Part shown: in pieces, positions 33,383-42,700 of the stretch
How the letters are laid out: each line of letters starts with the position of its first letter
Numbering within the stretch: position 1 is the first letter of the stretch
Source: Flammeovirgaceae bacterium UBA2786
GTDB taxonomy: Bacteria > Bacteroidota > Bacteroidia > Cytophagales > Cyclobacteriaceae
Assembly (NCBI GenBank): GCA_002352225.1
Contig: DEIA01000079.1
Coordinates: 25,206 to 89,205 of the forward strand
Length of the DNA: 64,000 nt
Direction: 5' to 3'
Notes under the pieces: generated by a model
Database searches by the model: none
What the model saw: only the letters and a program-made list of their open reading frames with translations
What the model was told of the DNA's origin: nothing
Program-made: the position numbers and the translations under genes

Positions 33383-33413
33383 AAAAAACCACCTGATGCA
33401 TTCAGGTGGTTTT
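33383..33413. terminator. bidirectional terminator
   Basis: AAAACCACCTGA-TGCA-TTCAGGTGGTTTT in the convergent gap between DUF3137 and the barrel gene, with A and T runs on both sides. Confidence 0.8.
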
Positions 33414-33440
33414 AGTATTTCAATTTAAAACCTCAGTTCT

Positions 33441-34124
33441 CTAAAGTTGAACCGGCACACCTAACGTTAACTGTAAAACCCGATGTTTCGATTTAGATTC
33501 GTCCATCATGTTGGATAATCCAAGGCCATAGCGAACATCAATATTAACTTTATCCATTACCATTGCACCCCCACCAACTTGCACACTGAAGTTCATTCGA
33601 TTATCTACAAACCGGTCGTCTCCGTTATAATTATCGGGGGGAGCGCCAAATTTAACATTGTACTTCGTTTTGTGCGAAACCGAAATGGGGTCGCCAAATC
33701 TGTCCTCTCCACTTGAAGACAGTTTATATTCTTCCTTTCCTTTTAAACCATAACCTATTGAAGGGCCAGCGTTAAAATAAAATTTTCCCAAATTCATTTT
33801 TACTAATATAGGTACCTGAAGGTAGCCTAACCGGGTTTTAGTTGTGAGTTTAATGTTTTCGAAACCTCCTCCGTAAGGAAAATCAATATAAGAATTCGTA
33901 CTGGAAGAGCCCTTTTGCACAAAATTCAACTCGGGTTGGACAGATAGGTTTTTACTCACTAAGATATTATACCCAACCCCTACGGTAAGGCCTACTATAG
34001 GCTTATAGTCTTCATTATCTTCATAAGATATACTCGCGTAAGTGGCTCCAATTTTAGGTAAAAGTGTTTGGGCTTGTATGGCTCCACTCCAGCCAACTAT
34101 AAACAGAACAAAAAAAAGTCTCAT
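33441..34124 (-). CDS. PorT-like outer-membrane beta-barrel protein
   Basis: A 227-residue exported protein. A signal peptide (LFFVLFIVGWSGAIQAQ) precedes barrel strands of the outer-membrane-beta-barrel (PorT-like) type: PIVGLTVGVGYNILVSKNLS, VQPELNFVQKGSS, TRLGYLQVPILVKMNLGK, FYFNAGPSIGYGLKG, and a final strand HRVLQLTLGVPVQL. A long polar loop lies near residues 125-170. The precise function is unknown. It is transcribed away from the tRNA-Ala cassette. Confidence 0.87.
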   Translation of the reverse strand: MRLFFVLFIVGWSGAIQAQTLLPKIGATYASISYEDNEDYKPIVGLTVGVGYNILVSKNLSVQPELNFVQKGSSSTNSYIDFPYGGGFENIKLTTKTRLGYLQVPILVKMNLGKFYFNAGPSIGYGLKGKEEYKLSSSGEDRFGDPISVSHKTKYNVKFGAPPDNYNGDDRFVDNRMNFSVQVGGGAMVMDKVNIDVRYGLGLSNMMDESKSKHRVLQLTLGVPVQL

Positions 34125-34234
34125 TGTATTGATTTTGGTGATACCAAAAATAATGTAACGGTTTGAGTAATTGTTATACTTTTCCTGTTTTTAATCAATT
34201 TGTAATTCTCCACACCAATCCTTAAAGGATAATC

Positions 34235-34261
34235 AAAAAAAACCACCTATCGGTGGTTTTG
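34235..34261 (-). terminator. duplicate of the tRNA-Ala terminator
   Basis: On the minus strand AAAACCACCGATAGGTGGTT plus a T run. It differs by one base from the hairpin after the intact tRNA-Ala at 34597-34622 and stands in the same position relative to the damaged tRNA copy. Confidence 0.75.
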
Positions 34262-34357
34262 TGGAGAATATCGTCCCGATACTATCGGGAGAACCGATGA
34301 CCGATTCCATGCCATGGAAGCGTCCCGATGCATCGGGACCAGCCGTGCTAATCCCCC
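34262..34357 (-). pseudogene. full-length tRNA-Ala copy broken by two palindromes
   Basis: A 96-base copy of tRNA-Ala on the minus strand. The acceptor ends, anticodon arm and GGC anticodon are retained. Six D-loop bases (CTAGAG) are replaced by TCCCGATGCATCGGGA (34323-34338). Six T-loop bases (CGAATC) are replaced by C plus TCCCGATAGTATCGGGA (34274-34290). A few other substitutions occur (CTCA to CACG in the D arm, AAGAGG to AATCGG after the anticodon stem). Loss of the T loop should prevent tRNA function. The first ten transcribed bases double as the end of the GIY-YIG gene. Confidence 0.88.
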
Positions 34358-34596
34358 TTTTTTATCAGTTGCTCTATATACTTTCTACTCTTCATAGATT
34401 TTATCTCCCGTTCACGGATAAGAGCTTTCTGTCTTGAATCAAATTCTTCGAAGTAAACAAGCTCCCAATCTGCCGCTATTGCAGTATACCGGGAAATACC
34501 CGATCGGTGTGACTCAACTCGTTGCGAAAGATTATCCGTTTGACCTGTATAATACTTGTTCGCTGTTGGGGAATATAAAATGTAAACGTAATACAT
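34348..34596 (-). CDS. small GIY-YIG endonuclease downstream of tRNA-Ala
   Basis: An 82-residue protein beginning MYYVYILYSPTANKYYTGQT, with the VYIL and YYTG active-site strands, the catalytic arginine in LSQRVESH, and the metal-binding glutamate in ALIREREIKSMKSR. The open frame extends to 34659, but the extra 21 residues are a translation of tRNA-Ala sequence (VIGSNPIFST) and are rejected. The ATG abuts the seven-T tract of the tRNA terminator. The last residues KKGD and the TAG stop are read from the 5' end of the damaged tRNA-Ala copy. It has no visible promoter or RBS of its own. The domain appears intact. The target and role are unknown. Confidence 0.82.
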   Translation of the reverse strand: MYYVYILYSPTANKYYTGQTDNLSQRVESHRSGISRYTAIAADWELVYFEEFDSRQKALIREREIKSMKSRKYIEQLIKKGD

Positions 34597-34622
34597 AAAA
34601 AAACCACCTCTCGGTGGTTTTG
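34597..34622 (-). terminator. terminator of tRNA-Ala
   Basis: On the minus strand CAAAACCACC-GAGA-GGTGG followed by seven T. The next three bases are the ATG of the GIY-YIG gene, exactly as at the tRNA-Asn locus. Confidence 0.85.
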
Positions 34623-34696
34623 TGGAGAATATCGGATTCGAACCGATGACCTCTTCCATGCCATGGAAGCGCTCTAGCCAGCTGAGCTAATCCCCC
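34623..34696 (-). tRNA. tRNA-Ala, anticodon GGC
   Basis: A 74-base cloverleaf: acceptor GGGGGAT/ATTCTCC containing the G3-U70 wobble pair that marks alanine tRNAs, D arm GCTCAGCTGGCTAGAGC, anticodon stem CTTCC/GGAAG with loop ATGGCAT (GGC), T arm ATCGG-TTCGAAT-CCGAT, discriminator A. CCA is not encoded. It is flanked on both sides by damaged copies. Confidence 0.96.
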
Positions 34697-34718
34697 TTAC
34701 AATCTCTACACATGCACC

Positions 34719-34757
34719 GAAGCGTCCCGATGCATCGGGACCAGCTGAGCTAATCCC
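34719..34757 (-). pseudogene. tRNA-Ala 5'-half copy with palindrome
   Basis: On the minus strand GGGATTAGCTCAGCTGG equals the tRNA-Ala 5' end (two G short). TCCCGATGCATCGGGA (34725-34740) then replaces the D-loop bases CTAGAG at the same site as in the downstream copy, and CGCTTC follows. Similarity ends there. It lies immediately upstream of the intact tRNA, as the 5'-half copies do at tRNA-Asn. Confidence 0.8.
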
Positions 34758-34805
34758 TTTTACAGGGGGCAAATATATCAAAATTCCATTTCCCCCAAAC
34801 GGTTC

Positions 34806-35528
34806 TTACTGAATGTGTTTCTTCTCGATAAATTCCCGAAATGATTTACGGTAGGTATCTCCTATTGGCAGAGATACTGCGCCAATCTGCACTTCATTTT
34901 TGTGCACCACATCAATAGCTTGTACAGAAACAATGTAAGAGTTATGGATGCGAACAAATTTATCGGCAGGCAATTGTTCTTCTAATGTTTTCATCCGTTG
35001 CAACGTAGTGATTTTCTGTTGGCGCGTATGGATCGTAACATAATCCTTTAGTCCTTCCACGTATAAAATTTCGTTCAGCGTAACCTTCACCAATTTTGTT
35101 CCATCTTTTACAAACACAAAGTCGGGTGTTGCCTGTGGTTCGGTGCCCCCATCGGATGTTCTGCTTTCCGCTGCAAGGCGTTGTGTTACTTTATCTACCG
35201 ATTTTAGAAATCGTTCAAATGTTACGGGTTTCAACAGGTAATCGGCCACATCCAATTCATATCCTTCCAATGCATACTCTGAGTAGGCTGTTGTAAGTAT
35301 AACCATTGGTTTGTTCTGTAATACTTTTAGTAGCGAGATTCCGGTAAGTTGGGGCATCTGAACATCCAGAAACAAAATATCAACAGGCTGTGTGCGCAAT
35401 ACCTCAAGCGCTTCCAATGGGTTACCAAACGCCTGCACCAGGTTAAGTGTTGGTACTTTTTTTACATAATCAATAAGTAGATTACGGGCTAATGGTTCGT
35501 CTTCTATTATGATGCAGTTCAGTTTCAA
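34806..35528 (-). CDS. LytTR-family response regulator
   Basis: A 240-residue two-domain regulator. The receiver domain has acidic residues at IIIEDEPLARN, phospho-acceptor D55 in ILFLDVQMPQLTG, the conserved T/S in VILTTAYSEYALEG and the lysine in YLLKPVTFERF. The C-terminal LytTR DNA-binding domain (about 135-240) contains FVFVKDGTKLVKVTLNEILY, VEGLKDYVTIHTRQQKITT and FVRIHNSYIVSVQAID. The gene overlaps the histidine kinase gene by four bases. The pair is a LytS/LytR-type two-component system of unknown stimulus. No target genes can be named from this window. Confidence 0.93.
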   Translation of the reverse strand: MKLNCIIIEDEPLARNLLIDYVKKVPTLNLVQAFGNPLEALEVLRTQPVDILFLDVQMPQLTGISLLKVLQNKPMVILTTAYSEYALEGYELDVADYLLKPVTFERFLKSVDKVTQRLAAESRTSDGGTEPQATPDFVFVKDGTKLVKVTLNEILYVEGLKDYVTIHTRQQKITTLQRMKTLEEQLPADKFVRIHNSYIVSVQAIDVVHKNEVQIGAVSLPIGDTYRKSFREFIEKKHIQ

Positions 35529-36562
35529 CTTAATGTAAGTGTTACCTGCACGTAATATACATCCTTTTTGTCTTCTGTTATAAGTTTGTATTGGTCCGGA
35601 TAACTGAGGTCTAACCTGCGTTTTACATTTTGTAACCCTATACCGGATTTCTCATGCCCGTTTGCTGTTTCCGGCTTGCTATTTTCTACTGTATAGATCA
35701 ATTGTTTGCCCTCTAGTTTGATAGAAACATTTACCCAGCATTTTGCATTATTGCCGCTTACGCCATGCTTAAATGCGTTCTCTAAAAAGGTTATAAGTAC
35801 AAGCGGTGCAATACGCAGGTTATCCGGGTTACCGAATACTTCAAATTTTATCGGTATCTGGTCATTTAGTCGAAGACGCTCCAGGCTAATGTAGTTTTGC
35901 ATATATTCTATTTCTTTAGAGAGTAACACCTGTGTATGGTTACTGTCGTAAATCATATAGCGCATCATTTGCGAAAGTTTGGCTATTACTTCTGTTGTAT
36001 TGTCGGACTTGGTGTAGGCCAGATAATATAAGTTGTTTAATGTGTTAAAAAGAAAGTGCGGATTAATCTGGGCTTTCAGAAAATTTAGCTCTGCCATCAG
36101 CTTTTCGTTTTCAATTTCTTTGCGTTTAGATTCCAGTTCAAACCATTCTACGGCAAAACGGAGCATCCCCACAAACAACACAATGAGTAGGGTAACAGCC
36201 ACCATTTGTATGATAAAGAAACTGGAGTAGAAATATTCTGCCCGATGTGTAAATCCATCGGCCAGATAGCGTTGCAAATAAACCCGCAGCGTAAGCAATC
36301 CACCAATTGTAATCCCAAACTCAAACAGGTATCGCACCACGTTTTTAGTTTTAATTAAGCGGGGCCATATAAAAAAATAGTGGAGATATGCGATCGCAAC
36401 GGTAAATACCAATTGTACAGAAGAAGAGGTAAGCATCTTCTCCCAATCATAACCACGCCCACGCTGAAATACCGTTGCCTGGTAGAGGTTAAATGACAGG
36501 TAAACAAACCAGAACGACACGTGCAACAGCACTACCCTGTTTCTAACAATAAAGGATTGCAT
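35525..36562 (-). CDS. LytS/YehU-type sensor histidine kinase
   Basis: A 345-residue kinase. Four transmembrane helices occupy about residues 10-135 (HVSFWFVYLSFNLYQ, LVFTVAIAYLHYFFIWP, TIGGLLTLRVYLQRY, VAVTLLIVLFVGMLRF). A short coiled coil (WFELESKRKEIENEKLMAEL) leads to the His_kinase motif LKAQINPHFLFNTLNNLYYL with H169. The ATPase domain has LVLITFLENAFKHGVSG and SGIGLQNVKRRLDLSYP. There is no extracytoplasmic sensor domain, so it probably senses within the membrane. It is translationally coupled to the LytTR regulator. A -7 box lies at 36589-36596. Confidence 0.92.
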   Translation of the reverse strand: MQSFIVRNRVVLLHVSFWFVYLSFNLYQATVFQRGRGYDWEKMLTSSSVQLVFTVAIAYLHYFFIWPRLIKTKNVVRYLFEFGITIGGLLTLRVYLQRYLADGFTHRAEYFYSSFFIIQMVAVTLLIVLFVGMLRFAVEWFELESKRKEIENEKLMAELNFLKAQINPHFLFNTLNNLYYLAYTKSDNTTEVIAKLSQMMRYMIYDSNHTQVLLSKEIEYMQNYISLERLRLNDQIPIKFEVFGNPDNLRIAPLVLITFLENAFKHGVSGNNAKCWVNVSIKLEGKQLIYTVENSKPETANGHEKSGIGLQNVKRRLDLSYPDQYKLITEDKKDVYYVQVTLTLS

Positions 36563-36588
36563 GTGTTAACAAAAAATTAAATTTTGCT

Positions 36589-36596
36589 CAAAGGTA
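36589..36596 (-). promoter_or_regulatory. -7 promoter box (TACCTTTG) of the LytS/LytTR pair
   Basis: A perfect TAnnTTTG on the minus strand 26 bases before the kinase ATG. No TTG is seen at the normal -33 spacing. The rest of the 260-base gap before the TonB-type gene holds nothing else I can identify. Confidence 0.45.
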
Positions 36597-36823
36597 TTGG
36601 GCAAACCCTCATCTTCTGTGCTTTAAGCAGGCTTTTAGACCGTTAACTTTGTTCAATCGACCGATCATCCTAACCCCTCATTTTTACACTGATTTTACCC
36701 TGTTTCGGAATTGTCGAGTCGTTTTACCGGATTGTCTAATACACTGAATTATTAGCAACCAAAAAACTTTCTTTGCAGTTAAATAGGCTGAACGTGAAGA
36801 AGAAAACAAAAAATCAACCTCCA

Positions 36824-39730
36824 ATGAAAAAGTTCTTACTAACAATTGTAGCAGTATTTACCGCACTAGCTGGCTTTGCCCAAGGCAACGGTCGTATTAT
36901 TGGTGTAGTAATGGATGCCAAATCAAAGCTTCCGGTAGAATTTGCCACAGTTGCCTTAACCGATGCTGAAGGCAAAACTGTAAATGGTACGATTGCCGAT
37001 GCTAAGGGAAAATTTGAAATCGAAAAAATTGCCAATGGCACCTATACGGTAACCATTTCTTTTATTGGTTATGAAACCATTACCAAATCTGATTTGGTAT
37101 TAGATGGGCGCAGGGCAGAGATTAATTTGGGAACTGTTAGTATTTCCGAAGAAGCTACTCAATTAGGTGAAGTAGTAGTGGAAGCAAAGAAAGATCTGGT
37201 AGAAGAACGGGTAGACCGCACTATATATAATGCCGAAAACGATGCTACCACCAGAGGTGGCGATGCCTCTGATGTATTGAAGCGTGTACCCATGCTTTCG
37301 GTTGATCTGGATGGTAATGTAAGCATGCGCGGAAGTTCCAATATCATGGTGTTGATCAACAACAAACCCTCCACTATTATGGCTAGCTCCGTAGCCGATG
37401 CGTTGAAACAGATTCCGGCCGATCAGATCAAAACTGTAGAAGTAATTACTTCGCCATCGGCTAAGTATGATGCAGAAGGTTCTGCTGGTATTATTAACAT
37501 CATTACCAAGAAAAATACCCTGGAAGGATTAACCTTAAATGTGGATGCGGGTGCAGGCTTGCGCGGATCGAACTTTGGGTTAAATGGAAATTACCGCAGA
37601 GGTAAGATGGGAGTTTCATTAGGAGGGTTTGGTCGTGCCAATTATAATGTAAAAGGTGCGTTCGAAAATAACCAGCTAAACACTGTAACAGATAATAATA
37701 TAACAACCGAAATATTGTCTTTGCAGAGTGGCCAAAATCGCAATCAGGGCCTTTTCGGAATGTACAACCTGGGGTGGGATTACGACATCAACAAGAAAAA
37801 CTCGCTTGCGGCTTCAGTGCGTTATGGCATGCGAAATGGCAGCAATTATCAGGACAACCTGATTTCACAAATCTTTACTAACAATGCCCTTACATCAAAC
37901 AGTTTGCGCGATGTGAATACAAAAGATTTGTCGGGTAATGTGGATATGAATGTTAGTTATAACCACTACTTCGACAAGCCTCAGCAGGAATTTAGTGTGT
38001 TGGCAATGTATAGCCGCAACGATCGCAATAACAATTTTACCAATACTATTTATAACGCCAGTACAGAAGAAATTTTTCAGCGCCTTAAAAACCTGAACGA
38101 AGGATTAAACGAAGAATTTACTGTTCAGGCCGATTATCAAACTCCAATTAAGGACAATCAAATGTTGGAAATCGGAGCAAAAGAAATCAAGCGCAAAGTG
38201 CTTAGCGATTTTCAATATTTTACTGCACAGGGTGCTAATGGAGAGTTTATTAAAGACACAAACCAGGCCCGTTCAAATCAGTTAAACTATAATCAGGATG
38301 TAATTTCTGGTTACCTGTCGTATACCTTCAATGCAAAAAATGGTTACAGCATTAAGGCCGGTACGCGTTATGAATACACAATAATAAATGCCTTTACTCA
38401 AACCGTTGAAGATATTGATATTCCAGAATATGGTGTACTCGTGCCCAGCTTCAATGCATCAAAGAAGTTAAAGAAGGGCACCGTTAAGGCCTCTTACAAC
38501 CGCAGAATTCAAAGACCATCAATACAGTTCCTGAATCCTAATATTCAAAACTCTAACCCATTAAGCGAAACCATTGGTAATCCTTCGCTAAATCCGGAGT
38601 ATACCAATAATTTTGAATTGGGTTACAGCACCTTTATAAAAGGTACATCGCTTAACCTGACTGGTTTTGTTCGCAACTCAAACAATGCCATTCAAAGCTT
38701 CAGACAGATTGTTCGCGATAGTGTAATTCAAACAACCTATGGAAATCTTGGTCAGGAAAACGCTTATGGCGCAAGCATTTTCTCTAATATCAGTGTAGGT
38801 AAACTTTCCTTTAATGTAGGTGGTGATGTTTATTTTGCTGATATGTTGAACCCCGGATCGGATCTTACTGCCCGTGTAAGTAACAGCGGGTGGGTGTATA
38901 GTGGTCGTGGTTTTGGAAGTTATGATTTAGGTAGCGGCTGGGCATTACAAGGCTTTGGATTCTACCGTGGCCGCAGAGTAAACCTGCAAGGTTACCAGGG
39001 CGGCTTTGGTATTTACAGTATTGGTGCACGCAAAGAATTCAAAAATAAAAAAGGAAGCATTGGTGCGGGACTGGAGAACTTCTTAGCCCCCTCTATGAAG
39101 ATCAGAAACTCGGTTGTAACCAATACCGCTACGCAAAGCATCAATCAAAATAGCTTTACCGAAATGCGTAATTTCAGTTTCCGGATTAACGTAAGCTACC
39201 GTATTGGTAAAATGAGTTTTGACCAACAACGCAGACGCAGCCGTTCCATTAGCAACGATGACCTGAAGATGGGTGGCGATGGCGATGGTGGTGGTGGTGG
39301 TATGGACAATAGCGGCATGGGTGGTGGCCAGAACAGTCAAAGAGGTAACATGGGTGGCCAGCGTAATAACACCACCGTGGTAAAACCTGCCGAAGAAATT
39401 AAAGCAGATACAGCTGCAGTGGTGGTAGCTGAAGGTAACTGGGAATATTCTGTTGAAAGCACGCAGGGAGCAAATGGTGGAACCATTAAACTTACAAAAG
39501 AAGGCGATACCTACACGGGTGTAATCTTCAATACCCGCACCAACCGCGAAACGCCAATTAAAGACGTGAAAGTAAATGGCAATAACCTTAGCTTCTCATA
39601 CGAAGTAAGCTTTGGTGGCAACACCAGCAACGTTCTGGTAAATGGAATTATTACCGGAGATCAATTTGCCGGAAATATGACTATGGGTCAGTTCGGATCA
39701 TTCCCGATGACAGCAAAACGCGTACAATAA
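36824..39730 (+). CDS. OMP_b-brl_3-type outer-membrane barrel (TonB-receptor-like) with C-terminal extension
   Basis: A 968-residue outer-membrane protein from the ATG at 36824, which starts a signal peptide (MKKFLLTIVAVFTALAGFAQ). The upstream in-frame ATG at 36773 adds 17 unlikely residues. Domains in order are a CarboxypepD_reg-like sandwich (GVVMDAKSKLPVEFATVALT), a plug domain (DVLKRVPMLSVDLDGNVSMR, then EVITSPSAKYDAEGSAGIIN) and a large barrel of the OMP_b-brl_3 type (RRIQRPSIQFLNPNIQNSN, GNPSLNPEYTNNFELGYS). After the usual barrel end (NVSYRIGKMSFDQQRRRS) come a G/M/N/D-rich linker and an extra beta-rich domain of about 110 residues (GNWEYSVESTQGANGGTIKL). The ligand is unknown. Confidence 0.9.
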   Translation: MKKFLLTIVAVFTALAGFAQGNGRIIGVVMDAKSKLPVEFATVALTDAEGKTVNGTIADAKGKFEIEKIANGTYTVTISFIGYETITKSDLVLDGRRAEINLGTVSISEEATQLGEVVVEAKKDLVEERVDRTIYNAENDATTRGGDASDVLKRVPMLSVDLDGNVSMRGSSNIMVLINNKPSTIMASSVADALKQIPADQIKTVEVITSPSAKYDAEGSAGIINIITKKNTLEGLTLNVDAGAGLRGSNFGLNGNYRRGKMGVSLGGFGRANYNVKGAFENNQLNTVTDNNITTEILSLQSGQNRNQGLFGMYNLGWDYDINKKNSLAASVRYGMRNGSNYQDNLISQIFTNNALTSNSLRDVNTKDLSGNVDMNVSYNHYFDKPQQEFSVLAMYSRNDRNNNFTNTIYNASTEEIFQRLKNLNEGLNEEFTVQADYQTPIKDNQMLEIGAKEIKRKVLSDFQYFTAQGANGEFIKDTNQARSNQLNYNQDVISGYLSYTFNAKNGYSIKAGTRYEYTIINAFTQTVEDIDIPEYGVLVPSFNASKKLKKGTVKASYNRRIQRPSIQFLNPNIQNSNPLSETIGNPSLNPEYTNNFELGYSTFIKGTSLNLTGFVRNSNNAIQSFRQIVRDSVIQTTYGNLGQENAYGASIFSNISVGKLSFNVGGDVYFADMLNPGSDLTARVSNSGWVYSGRGFGSYDLGSGWALQGFGFYRGRRVNLQGYQGGFGIYSIGARKEFKNKKGSIGAGLENFLAPSMKIRNSVVTNTATQSINQNSFTEMRNFSFRINVSYRIGKMSFDQQRRRSRSISNDDLKMGGDGDGGGGGMDNSGMGGGQNSQRGNMGGQRNNTTVVKPAEEIKADTAAVVVAEGNWEYSVESTQGANGGTIKLTKEGDTYTGVIFNTRTNRETPIKDVKVNGNNLSFSYEVSFGGNTSNVLVNGIITGDQFAGNMTMGQFGSFPMTAKRVQ

Positions 39731-39756
39731 AATATTAGGTTAGGGGTGTTGGGGTA

Positions 39757-39786
39757 AATGCCGGGCCGAAAGGTCCGGCATTTTTG
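39757..39786 (+). terminator. terminator of the barrel gene
   Basis: ATGCCGGGCC-GAAA-GGTCCGGCAT followed by TTTT in the gap before the convergent CotH gene. Confidence 0.85.
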
Positions 39787-39787
39787 T

Positions 39788-42700
39788 TTATTGTCTAATC
39801 AATCGTTTTGAATGAATCTTATTCTTTGTGATAAGACTTACTATATACAATCCTGCAGGCAGGTGCTTAAGAGAAATTGTTTCAACTTCTTGTATCTGAG
39901 CTCTCCATACCGTAACATCCTGCATATTTACAATGGAAACAAGCGCAGGTTCTGCTACTTCAATAGTTACCTCATCCGTAACCGGGTTAGGATAAAAGGA
40001 ATACTCATTCACGTTTTCATCAATACCGGTTACGGTTTCAAAAACATTCTGAGCGCCTGGTGTAGGGTGTGAAGTAAGTATAATTGGGCCGGTAATATCC
40101 GGAATCCGGCTGGCTGTACTATTTTCTCTATGAGACTCAAAGGTTATTTCGCTTAAAACAATAAGGTTAGAACCCACCATCTGGTAAAGGCCTGCTTGTT
40201 CACCATCGGCAGAAAGTCTGAAATTTGTGTGCAGTGCTCCCTGCCCCGTCTGGTTATCGGCCCAGATTAACTTGTACTCGCCCGGGTTAATAACTGTTTC
40301 GTTTCCACTTACAATCTGGTGCTTCAACTTGGTTTGAAGATTATCGGTAATAAACAAACCACCCAGTTCAACAGGTTGAGCGGATGCATTATAAATTTCA
40401 ATCCAATCGTCATTCTCATTAAACTCGTCAACGGCATTTGTACCTGCTGCAGAAATTTCATTAATAATTAGACCCGATACCGGTGTTGCTTCTTCAAAAT
40501 AAGCTTCAATGGTTACATAGTGATCGGCCACATCCTGTAGGGTAATATCGGATGTAATAATTTCTGTTGAAGCGCTTTCTGTAACTGATGATAATCGGAA
40601 ATCAAAACTAAGATCAGAACTTTGAGGCGAGTTTTGATGTACCTCCACGGCTAACACATTACTCCCCTCTATTAACAAATTCTTTGGGATAGGGAAGTCA
40701 ACAAATACATTTTCAGTTGGAATAAAGGTAAGGGCAAGGGTATTGTTTGCAACTGTACCGGTTGGCATATTATTGCGGTAAACTTCGCTACCATTCAGGT
40801 AAACCACAATTCCATCATCAAACAATATAGAGGCATTTAATGCAGCAATAGTATTCACATTGGTTACACTGAATGTTTTTCGAAAATAGGTAGTAATATG
40901 TTTGTTGTTTGCATTAGGGCCAAAACTTACCACGGTTTGTTCATCGCCTTCGCCATACCCTAACTGGGCATCTCCGCTTACCCAGGCATTATCGTTAAAG
41001 ATATTACTTGCCCAATTGCTGGCGGGTATAGTACCATTATCAAAGTATTTCCAGGTTGTTGCGCTTGCTATGAGAGGCGTAACCGAAACTTGGTTTTTGA
41101 TAACCTTCCAATTTTTAAAAGAATAGCCGGGTGCCGGTACCGGTTTAGCCTCAAATGCCAGATCTCTAAAGTAATCGGCCATACTAAGCGGCTCATTTAA
41201 GACAATTCCGTTTAATTCAATTTTTCCTGCTCCTTCCGGAAATGTTGCCGTACTTATTTTTACATCTCCGGTAAGGTTAAAGAACTGTGCTACATGCTGA
41301 AGCATATACTGATGCCGATCGGTAGCAAAGTTTCTAAGCCGTTGCACTTCATAATTCCAATCGTTTATGTTGCCACCCCAACGTTGTTTATGAAAGACCA
41401 TCTCGCTTGAAATACGTTGTGCAAAAACATCTATCTTTTCTGTTACGCGGGCTGGGTTAAATCCGGATCCCATTGCTGCAGCAAGCGTTTGAATAAACCG
41501 GGTTTTGAATTGTGGGTTTTGCATTACCAATCGAATATGTTGCGTACTCCACGGTGGGTTAGGCCAGTCTACACCACTATTGGGGTCGGTAGCAAACGCT
41601 AGCGTGGGGTGGTTAAAAGAATTGTAAAGCGAAAATCCAAAATCCATATCATACAACAACCACCTGAATTTTCCGCCCGATCTTCGCTTCCAGTATTTAA
41701 TATTATTACCCGGCCAATCGGTATTACCAAAATAAATCTGGGCTACCAGGTAATTAATGTATTCCTGAACTTCAATGTTCTGACCAATAAACTCAAAGGT
41801 TGATGGCAGAGCAGGGTTAAGCGCTTGCAGCGTATTAAGATAAGTAAAGTACGCTGTGTTTGTCCCTTCAACCGGGTTTCCCCAAGCTTCAAGCAAATCA
41901 AGATCATTACGCTTTACTCCGTAATTCGTTTCGATATAATCCGCATCAATTTTTTCGCGCATGTTTTGAATACCCCAATACTGCCCGTTTAGATAAAAGA
42001 CGGTAGGTTTGTATGCGAGGTAAGCCAGCTTCATTTGTGAACGCGCTATCTCTTGCATCAATGCATCTCTAAACATTGTTACATTAAAATCGTTGCCAGA
42101 GTTACGCATAGTAAAACCACCATACCGATCGTGCGGTTTATCTGAAAACAATTTTTCGCGCAGTATGTTATCCCCGTATTTATCGCGTGCTTTTAAAATG
42201 AATGACTTCTGTGGATTATTCCGGCTGCAGCCACCCCCAATGCTTATATCTACAAACTGGCTGTAGGTGGGTTTACCCGCTGCATCAAAAAAACTTACCG
42301 ATGCGTGTCTGTCCCAATCCTGATTCCAATTAACCGGATTACCATTGCAGTTTCCGGCAATACCATTGGTGCCATCGGTATAAATACCAATGGTATTATT
42401 CCATAAATAATCGGGCCGGGTTGAAATAGAAACCACCGGCAATGTAAACGCTCGCTCATTCATGAAGTACGACTCCACCAATGTTTCACCGGGTATTGCC
42501 CCTGTTTTAAATGCTCTGGCTTTTAATGTGGTAGTTTGACTAATTGAAATGGGCGTACTATATAATACCGAGGTATGCCGGGGTGCAGAGCCATCTAATG
42601 TGTATCTGATTTCCGTTCCGGGTGTGGGGTGTGTTAGTATTATTGATTGCGTAGAAGCATATCGGCCCGATTTGACTGATGCTATTGGCGGTGCCAACAC

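Noticed and set aside
34597..34659. N-terminal extension of the GIY-YIG frame (MEEVIGSNPIFST...)
   Set aside because: These residues are a translation of the 3' half of tRNA-Ala and its terminator. The domain itself starts at the ATG at 34596.
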